Shown piece by piece: positions 8,050-12,558 of a stretch of DNA of 12,558 nt (position 1 is the stretch's first letter; every line of letters begins with the position of its first letter). This stretch comes from Baffinella frigidus (Eukaryota; Cryptophyceae; Cryptomonadales; Baffinellaceae). Under the pieces are notes generated by a model that was given only the letters and a program-made list of their open reading frames with translations, made no database searches and had not been told where the DNA came from. The translations under genes were made by a program, and so were the position numbers. The stretch lies in NCBI GenBank assembly GCA_026770585.1, contig MU646384.1, forward strand, positions 242,806 through 255,363, given 5' to 3'.

Positions 8050-8139
8050 TGAAGTGGCGAGGGGGTCAAAGTTGATCCCCAAGAGGTCCCAGGCAATTCC
8101 CAGGGCCCTACCGTAGGGCGTATGAGCCTACTCACCACG
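8050..8139. repeat. Long inverted repeat C, left arm
   Basis: CCCTGAAGTGGCGAGGGGGT through GCGTATGAGCCTAC matches the reverse complement of 9142-9229 along its length. It contains the palindrome GCCCTACCGTAGGGC (8103-8117). Confidence 0.8.
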
Positions 8140-8237
8140 AAAGGGATATCTCTCTGGCAGGACTGAGGAGAAACGGCCGCGAAGGGGACCAAAGAGCATG
8201 TCTGCGGGGGTCCAGGTGCGCCCCACACCCTAATCCC

Positions 8238-8273
8238 GATCCACCTTTCGCACAATTCCGGCAATCTGTAGCT
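8238..8273. repeat. Short repeat b, copy 1
   Basis: GATCCACCTTTCGCACAATT plus CCGGCAATCTGTAGC is inverted at about 8346-8376 and repeated directly at 8473-8508. It forms an inner stem with the end of arm B. Confidence 0.8.
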
Positions 8274-8274
8274 T

Positions 8275-8376
8275 AGGGGCCCTGTCTCGCTGAGTGAGCC
8301 TCATCCGGGGGGGGGTTCAGGGTTGGCAATGATGCAGGGTGCTACAGTTTGCCGGAATTGTGCGAAAGGTGGATCG
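8275..8376. repeat. Long inverted repeat B, left arm
   Basis: This 102-bp arm starts AGGGGCCCTGTCTCGCTGAG and ends GAAAGGTGGATCG. Its reverse complement is at 8473-8574 with only scattered mismatches. The A right arm lies between the two B arms. Confidence 0.85.
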
Positions 8377-8382
8377 CACTTT

Positions 8383-8470
8383 CCTCTCTCCACACAGCGG
8401 ACTTTGAGGGGATTTTGAATAACCCCTAAGCGCTAAGACCTAGGACCCTACGGTTGGCAACCCGTAGGGA
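8383..8470. repeat. Inverted repeat A, right arm
   Basis: This is the reverse complement of 7834-7921, ending ACCCGTAGGGA. It sits as the loop between the B arms, so A and B stems interlock and cannot be simple nested stems at the same time. Confidence 0.85.
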
Positions 8471-8472
8471 CC

Positions 8473-8574
8473 CGATTCACCTTTTGCACGATTCCGGCAA
8501 TCTGTAGCACCCTGCATTATTGCCGACCCTGAATACCCCCCCGGATGGGGCTCACTCAGCGAGACAGGTCCCCT
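8473..8574. repeat. Inverted repeat B, right arm
   Basis: This is the reverse complement of 8275-8376, ending CGAGACAGGTCCCCT. It is followed at 8585-8597 by a run of 13 A. That may be a retroposed tail or simply low-complexity DNA. Confidence 0.85.
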
Positions 8575-8630
8575 TTGATTTCATAAAAAAAAAAAAATTA
8601 AATCCTTCTGGCATTTTTTTGGCGCAGGGC

Positions 8631-8677
8631 GAATTTTACTAGTAATATTAAAGCAGTCGTGTAGTAATGTTCATTGC
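8631..8677. mobile_element. MITE-like element, copy 3, truncated
   Basis: TTTTACTAGTAATATTAAAG followed by GTGTAGTAATGTTCATT matches the copy at 6091-6158 but lacks its left inverted repeat. Similarity continues to about 8720, matching 6158-6202. Confidence 0.6.
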
Positions 8678-8940
8678 ATCCAAAAAGTTGACATTATAAT
8701 CGTTTCCCTATAAGATTGGATCGGCACGAGAGTGATAGATTTTCTTAGCAGCATCTCTCTATGATCCTCTCTCTGATAGACATAATCCCTTGAGGTCGAG
8801 CTGCAAAATGGCTCCAGTTCCCTTTCTTGCGAAACGGCTCTTCACAAACAAAGCACATCCCGCACATGGGTTGTGGCTCCTGCTCAAAACCCGCCTCCGT
8901 GGGGCGATCGTGTTGGTATTCAAAGAGAAATAGCGAGCCA

Positions 8941-9050
8941 GGGAGAGAGAGCGAGAGAGCGAGGGAGCAAGTGAGAAAGAGAGCGAGAGAGCGAAAGAGA
9001 GAGCGAGAGAGAGAGAGCGAGAGAGAGAGCGAGCGAGATAGCGATCGAGC
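8941..9050 (+). repeat. GA-rich microsatellite
   Basis: Nearly pure purine GAGAGAGAGCGAGAGA-type sequence lies in the putative last intron. It is the reverse-complement counterpart of the CT-rich tract at 4084-4195, including the interspersed CG. Confidence 0.85.
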
Positions 9051-9063
9051 CAAAGGGGGGAAA

Positions 9064-9093
9064 CAGGTGCGTTTATTACGGATCGAAACCAAC
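9064..9093 (+). repeat. Direct repeat D, copy 2
   Basis: GTGCGTTTATTACGGATCGA and AACCAA match 7922-7953 in the same orientation. Confidence 0.75.
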
Positions 9094-9141
9094 ATGGCTA
9101 TGTATTCCCTTTCGCGAAGGCCTTATCCCTCAAGTGGCCAG

Positions 9142-9229
9142 TAGGCTCATACGCCCTACCGTCGGGCCCCAGGACCTGCCTAGGACCTCGTGGGGTTCAA
9201 CTTTGACCCCCTCGCCACTTAAGGGATAC
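9142..9229. repeat. Inverted repeat C, right arm
   Basis: GTAGGCTCATACGCCCTACC through CTCGCCACTTAAGGG is the reverse complement of 8050-8139. It includes the related palindrome CCCTACCGTCGGG. Confidence 0.8.
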
Positions 9230-9367
9230 TAAAAAAAGGCGTCTTGATGCGCGCAGGAGACGGTCAATGCACGGAAAGCAGTGCGGCACACACATGGGTT
9301 GTGGCACACACAGATTGTGTCTCCTGTGTGAACGCTACACGCCCCACGAGTTTCCAGTCAACTCTCT

Positions 9368-9404
9368 TAAGTGAATCTACTTATGAGGCCTAAGTGAATC
9401 TACT
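9368..9404 (+). repeat. TAAGTGAATCTACTT duplicated
   Basis: Two exact 15-bp copies start 22 bases apart, about 90 bases before the exon 7 acceptor. No function is apparent. Confidence 0.8.
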
Positions 9405-9491
9405 TTGGCGTCCTCATAACCTTGCGTCCTCAAGTGCCTCAGGGCCTGGATACCCACACCCTTCTCAGCACCAGCCTGTGTGGGTGTGCAG

Positions 9492-9578
9492 GAGGCGGTG
9501 AAGGCAAAGAAAGCGAAGCGCCGCGCTGCCCTTGCGGACATCCTCAAGTGGCGCGACCAAGGCTACCCGGGCGCGTAG
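9492..9578 (+). CDS. Terminal exon, probably of the Sel1-like gene
   Basis: After the acceptor GTGTGCAG (ends 9491) an open block reads EAVKAKKAKRRAALADILKW then RDQGYPGA and a TAG stop at 9576-9578. It is lysine/arginine rich and helical, with clear coding character (GCG GTG AAG GCA AAG ...). Joined in phase 0 to exon 6 it continues a basic tail, and the complete product would be about 215 residues. The preceding intron would be 6512-9491, almost 3 kb and packed with inverted repeats. It could instead end another gene whose upstream exons I failed to see. No clear polyadenylation signal was identified. Confidence 0.55.
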   Translation, partial: EAVKAKKAKRRAALADILKWRDQGYPGA

Positions 9579-10194
9579 GGCCTCATATGTCGGATTTCGG
9601 ATCGTGGGCTTCTGATGTCGGATGGTGGGCGGATTGTGGGCCTCTTGATGTCGGATGTCTGGGGGGGGGGCGTTGGATGTCGGATTGGGAGCTGCGGATG
9701 GCGGCGTCAGCAAGTGCTGTTGGAATCTGAGAATTTACGGACCCCCGCCATAGGCGGGCACGTGACAGGGGTTACACTCTACGGGAATAAGGACACGCAC
9801 CGTCCCTAGGTTGGTCTTGTGCTCCTAGGACTAGCCGTGCTGTAGGACCCTTCAGGGTGGTGCGTGTTCGTGATTTCGAGCAACCCATGTTCTCTTCCGT
9901 GGTGAGGAATAATGGGTGGAGAGAGCTACCCCTGCGTGACAGAAAATTGTCGAGGCAGCCTGAATCTTCCGCGCGCCCCGGAAGTACGCCTTGCACGCAC
10001 AGCTTGCGTTCTTGTACAGGGATACCTCGCTCATAAGAAGCCCCCCCCCCCTCCTAGGCATAGGTGTACTGTAGGGTCTGAGAGGGAGGCGGTTTCTTAT
10101 AGGCGAGGTGCCCCTGTACTGGCAGTGTCTCTCGCTAGAGCAGAGCCGACGCTCACACAAAGAGTGTGTTACATCTTGCACGTGGCAATGTCCT
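9579..10194. other. Convergent intergenic region
   Basis: It separates the 3' ends of the Sel1-like (+) and TPR (-) genes. At 9587-9697 it holds four spaced copies of ATGTCGGAT, giving a pseudo-periodic open frame on the plus strand (SDFGSWASDVGWWAD) that I read as repeat, not gene. No clear poly(A) signals or RNA genes are seen. Confidence 0.55.
10014..10119. repeat. Inverted repeat (hairpin) downstream of the TPR gene
   Basis: GTACAGGGATACCTCGCTCA...AAGAAGCC (10014-10042) pairs with GGTTTCTTATAGGCGAGGTG...CCCTGTAC (10089-10119) with a few mismatches and a loop of about 46 bases. It lies 76 bases beyond the TPR stop codon. It could act in 3' end formation or be a small foldback element. Confidence 0.7.
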
Positions 10195-11476
10195 TTACTC
10201 AAACACCATCTCCTCCATTGTATCCCTCAGCGGGGCCTGCGGCGCCTGTTTGAGGCACGTGATTGCGAGGCGCGACCACTGCCATGCCAGGCAATGAAAT
10301 TGGTGGCCCACGCAACTCTGAACCGGAACTGACCCACCTGTTGCTCCACCCCCCCTTGCTCGTCCAGCGCCAGTATCTCCCGGCTCGCAGCCAGAGCCTC
10401 GTCAAACCGGTTCATGTGAGCGTGGCGGGTCGCGAGATGCCACAGCGCCCGCGACCGATGCTCCACGTTGCCCAGACCGACAATGCCCCCGGCGATGGCG
10501 AGTTACTCGTGCAGAAGAGACTCATCAAAGTCGAGCCGCGACTCGTCAGAGCACCGGATCAGGCTGTGCAAAGCCTCAACCTGCAAAAGGGGCTTGCCCG
10601 GGGTGTCGTCTAGCACGAGCTTTGATGCCGCCACGGCCTGCGTCGCATGCTCCATTGCCTCAGCGCGGCGCCCACACCTCCAGGCAAAATCCGCCAACCC
10701 CGCGCAGGCTTTGCATTTCAGGGGAAAATCTCCGAGCGCTGCGCCTAAGGCTCTCCTTTAGGTCCTTGAGGTTTTAATTTCGCCCAACATAGCCCAACGA
10801 CACGCCGTTCCGTAGAAGGGATCTGCAGAGAAAGCATTTTTGCTATCGGATCGCGTTTCGCTCTCCAGTGCAGAGGCTTGTGAAGAGGGGATACAGGGTG
10901 GTTCTGTTGCGCTTTTTCGAAAGAAACAGAAGTCTCCGGCGATTCCCCTGTGACCAGCCCCATGTGCGACTGCCCGACGCTAATCAGGGCGTGTCCTTGC
11001 CTCCTGTTTTCGCCCATTCTTTCGGAAATGGCTCGTTGGAGGACGTCGACACTGTCGCTCCACTTCTGCAAATACTGGTAGGCGGTACTTATCTCCATCC
11101 GTACTTGGAACTCGATCTCGTCGTTGTACATGAGCACCAAATCTCCCTGAATCTGTTTCCCAAGCGCGATCAACCCCGGCCAGTCGCCCTCAGCCTCTGC
11201 CTGGCCCATCTGCGCCTCCGCGCTCAGAATCCTCGCCTGCTTCCCACTGTCATTCCCCGACAACAAACGGCATCTCGTCTTGTGCGCCTGGCATCTACCA
11301 CACACATCCCCCTGCCAGCACACCAGGAATACGAACAAAGTGTACAGGACCCGGGAAAACACAGGGTCGATTAGCGGTCCCGCGCAGCGTGGCGTGGCCG
11401 ACACGTCACGGGGTGAGGAAAAAAGAACGAGTGTACAGGTGTTAGAGGTTCTGGGTTCAGAGTTCAACCCGAACAC
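10195..11476 (-). CDS. TPR-repeat protein gene, possibly disrupted
   Basis: Three minus-strand blocks encode tetratricopeptide repeats. Block A (about 11236-10904; the frame is open from 11476 but protein-like only after acceptor AAGCAG) includes AEAQMGQAEAEGDWPGLIAL, ISTAYQYLQKWSDSVDVLQR and SFEKAQQ. Block B (about 10745-10338) includes KACAGLADFAWRCGRRAEAM and ALWHLATRHAHMNRFDEALA. Block C (10245-10195) reads APQAPLRDTMEEMVFE and ends in TAA. B and C join in phase 0 through a 92-bp intron (CAG|GTGGGT...AACAG). TPR helices make protein-binding solenoids; the partner is unknown. Two oddities: block B has an in-frame TAA at 10503-10505 where neighbouring TPR logic suggests CAA, and A to B changes frame across a 150-bp segment with no phase-compatible GT-AG pair. 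It may be a pseudogene or may splice in a way I cannot resolve. Confidence 0.62.
10755..10905 (-). repeat. 150-bp segment inside the TPR gene, inverted copy at 12407
   Basis: Read on the minus strand, AGAACCACCCTGTATCCCCT to CCTCAAGGACCTAAAGGA matches 12407-12558 closely over its whole length. Similarity starts exactly where TPR-coding character stops (after FEKAQQ). It ends with the window just before TPR coding resumes. It behaves like an intron or insertion present in two copies. Confidence 0.8.
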
Positions 11477-11489
11477 CTCAACAGTGGCC

Positions 11490-11848
11490 CTGGATTCAGA
11501 AGTTAGGGTTTGATTTTGGAAGCAAGGGTTTGAGTTTTAGAAGGCAGGGTTTGAGGTTTAGAAGTGAGGGTTTGATTTTGGAAACAAGAATTTGAGGTTT
11601 GGAAGGCAGGGTTTGAGGTTTAGAACCCAGGGGTTTGGATTTAGAAGTGAGGGTTTGAGTTTGGAAGCAAGGGTTTGAGGTTTAGAAGGTTTAGAACCCA
11701 GGGTTTGGGAGTTGAAAGCAAGGGTTTGAGTTTGAAAGCAAGGGTTTGAGGTTTAGAACCTAGGGTCTGGGATTTAGAAGCAAGGGTTTGAGGTTTAGAA
11801 GGCAGGGTTTGAGGTTTAGAAGTGAGGGTTTGAGTTTGGAAGCAAGGA
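11490..11848 (-). repeat. Telomere-like 20-21 bp minisatellite
   Basis: About 17 units of GGGTTTGAGGTTTAGAAGGCA type on the plus strand (C-rich AAACCCT on the minus strand) show substitutions that define subtypes (GCAAGGG, GTGAGGG, GGCAGGG). The 21-bp units encode a degenerate KPQTLPS heptad on the minus strand. The C-rich strand is the sense strand of the adjacent TPR gene, the same orientation as the tracts in the Sel1-like gene. The array is probably 5' intronic or upstream sequence. Confidence 0.85.
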
Positions 11849-12406
11849 ACGTTTGGCGCTGCTGGACGGGCGGTGATGAGCGTGTGTGTGAGGAAAATGA
11901 AGCTTGGAAATGTCGAGTCTTGGTGTCTGCTCAGGGGTGTTGCGCTGATAGACCTGCAAATGCACGTTCTCTTGTGTCCTCGGAGTCCACCAGTATGGCT
12001 TGCCATCCAAATATGACCCTCACTACACGTCTGCTCGGACTGCACCAGTATGGTTTGCCATCCAAATATAACCCTCAGCAAAGATGTTCTCGGCGCAAAA
12101 CAATTTTTGCCCGTCTGGCAAGACCCCCGCGCGCCGCCGGGGGCACTTATCGGCACTTGTTGGGGGTTTGGTTGCTTTACACAGGAGGCTGGTGGTTTCT
12201 AAAAACGGAACAAAATAAGATGGATGTAGAGGGCCAAAATTGGCTTTTTCCAGGCTTGCCCGCGTTTCATTTACAACTCATCAGAAGGGAGCCCTCTATA
12301 GTCGTCAAAGTTGAGAAACACGTCAAAAGTGTATGTTTGTGAGGCTCACAACCTTGGACATCGCGACCTAAAAAAAAAGTAATGGTATGCCTTCACTCAC
12401 CCTAAG
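11849..12406. other. No supported gene; 55-bp tandem duplication
   Basis: A 55-bp unit containing CACCAGTATGGCTTGCCATC at 11988 recurs at 12043, with flanking TTCTC...TCGGA also repeated (about 11966-12075). The plus-strand frame 11788-12342 is open across the minisatellite and this duplication but shows no domain. A run of nine A lies near 12370. Confidence 0.6.
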
Positions 12407-12558
12407 AGAACCACCCTTTATCCCCTCTTCACGAGCCTCTGCACTGGAGAGCTAAACACGACCCGAAAGCAAAAACGCTTTTTCTGCATATCTCTTTGCG
12501 GAAAGGCGTGTCGTTGGGCTATGCTGGGAGAAATCAAAACCTCGAGGACCTAAAGGAC
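12407..12558 (+). repeat. Inverted copy of the TPR-gene segment, cut by the window end
   Basis: AGAACCACCCTTTATCCCCT through CTCGAGGACCTAAAGGA is the plus-strand counterpart of the minus-strand segment at 10905-10755. The bases before 12407 do not resemble TPR block A, so only the segment, not the preceding exon, is shared at this edge. Whether TPR block B follows on the plus strand lies outside the window. Confidence 0.8.

Larger units (their letters stand above)
6512..9491 (+). other. Putative last intron, repeat-rich
   Basis: The stretch lies between the exon 6 donor GTGCCG and the exon 7 acceptor GTGCAG. Besides the repeats listed separately it has open frames at 6737-7120 (+) and 7346-7653 (-) without recognisable domains or splice-bounded structure. 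Two adjacent 24-bp units of TCTCGAGRGGCCCRTAACCTG type lie near 7443-7491. If exon 7 belongs to another gene, that gene's earlier exons must lie here; I found none. Confidence 0.45.

Noticed and set aside
8585-8597. Poly(A) tail of a retrogene
   Set aside because: A run of 13 A exists, but no processed coding sequence precedes it; only inverted repeat arms do.
9422-9730. Plus-strand 102-codon frame with SDFGSWASDVGWW
   Set aside because: It is generated by the ATGTCGGAT repeat and is in a different frame from the clear terminal exon at 9492-9578.
10195-10505. Genetic code with TAA/TAG read as glutamine
   Set aside because: The in-frame TAA in the TPR gene and the TAGs in the minus frame near 1700-2140 would fit glutamine. 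However, the TPR gene itself ends at a TAA (10195-10197) and the Sel1-like gene at a TAG (9576-9578), each right after protein-like sequence. Decay or splicing is simpler.
11641-12342. Long open frames across the minisatellite on both strands
   Set aside because: They are open because the 20-21 bp unit lacks stops; residues outside the repeat show no domain. Kept only as a repeat observation.
1-12558. Firm assignment to dinoflagellates or another named algal group
   Set aside because: The telomere-like motif and repeat-derived KPQTL peptides are reminiscent of some algal genomes, but the introns resolved here are GT-AG and no diagnostic gene is present.

Overview
The window is eukaryotic nuclear DNA. 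Protein-like reading frames occur as short blocks of 65-200 bp bounded by GT...AG signals. Most of the rest is low-copy repeats, microsatellite tracts and degenerate telomere-like tracts (CCCTAAA / CCCTGAA type). The mixed base composition, intron density and plant-type telomere-like motif suggest a protist or alga, but lineage cannot be fixed from this sequence. No bacterial operons, RBS, rRNA or tRNA genes were seen.

Layout. (1) Bases 1-2390 hold no confident gene. A 99-bp tandem duplication lies at 521-690. Three protein-like blocks on the minus strand (1504-1656, 1249-1434, 850-951) may be exons of one gene, but the opposite strand is also open. (2) Bases 2391-9578 (+) carry the best gene: a Sel1-like-repeat (SLR) protein in seven exons whose phases all agree, giving about 215 residues with three SLR units. 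Its introns are full of repeats, including decayed copies of its own exons 2, 3, 4 and 5, telomere-like tracts ending at 3' splice sites, a 66-68 bp terminal-inverted-repeat element, and, in the nearly 3-kb last intron, nested long inverted repeats. (3) Bases 9579-10194 are a convergent intergenic region with a small tandem repeat and a hairpin. (4) Bases 10195 to about 11240 (-) carry a TPR-repeat protein gene. It has an in-frame TAA and an unresolved junction at a 150-bp segment that recurs inverted at the right end of the window. (5) Bases 11490-11848 are a 20-21 bp telomere-like minisatellite. Bases 11849-12406 have no supported gene, and 12407-12558 is the inverted copy.

The SLR and TPR genes are convergent. 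Both encode alpha-solenoid scaffolds expected to bind proteins, but nothing here names a partner or pathway. The most unusual property is how the repeats relate to the exon-intron structure: splice acceptors sit at the edge of telomere-like arrays, and exons have fossil duplicates in flanking introns.
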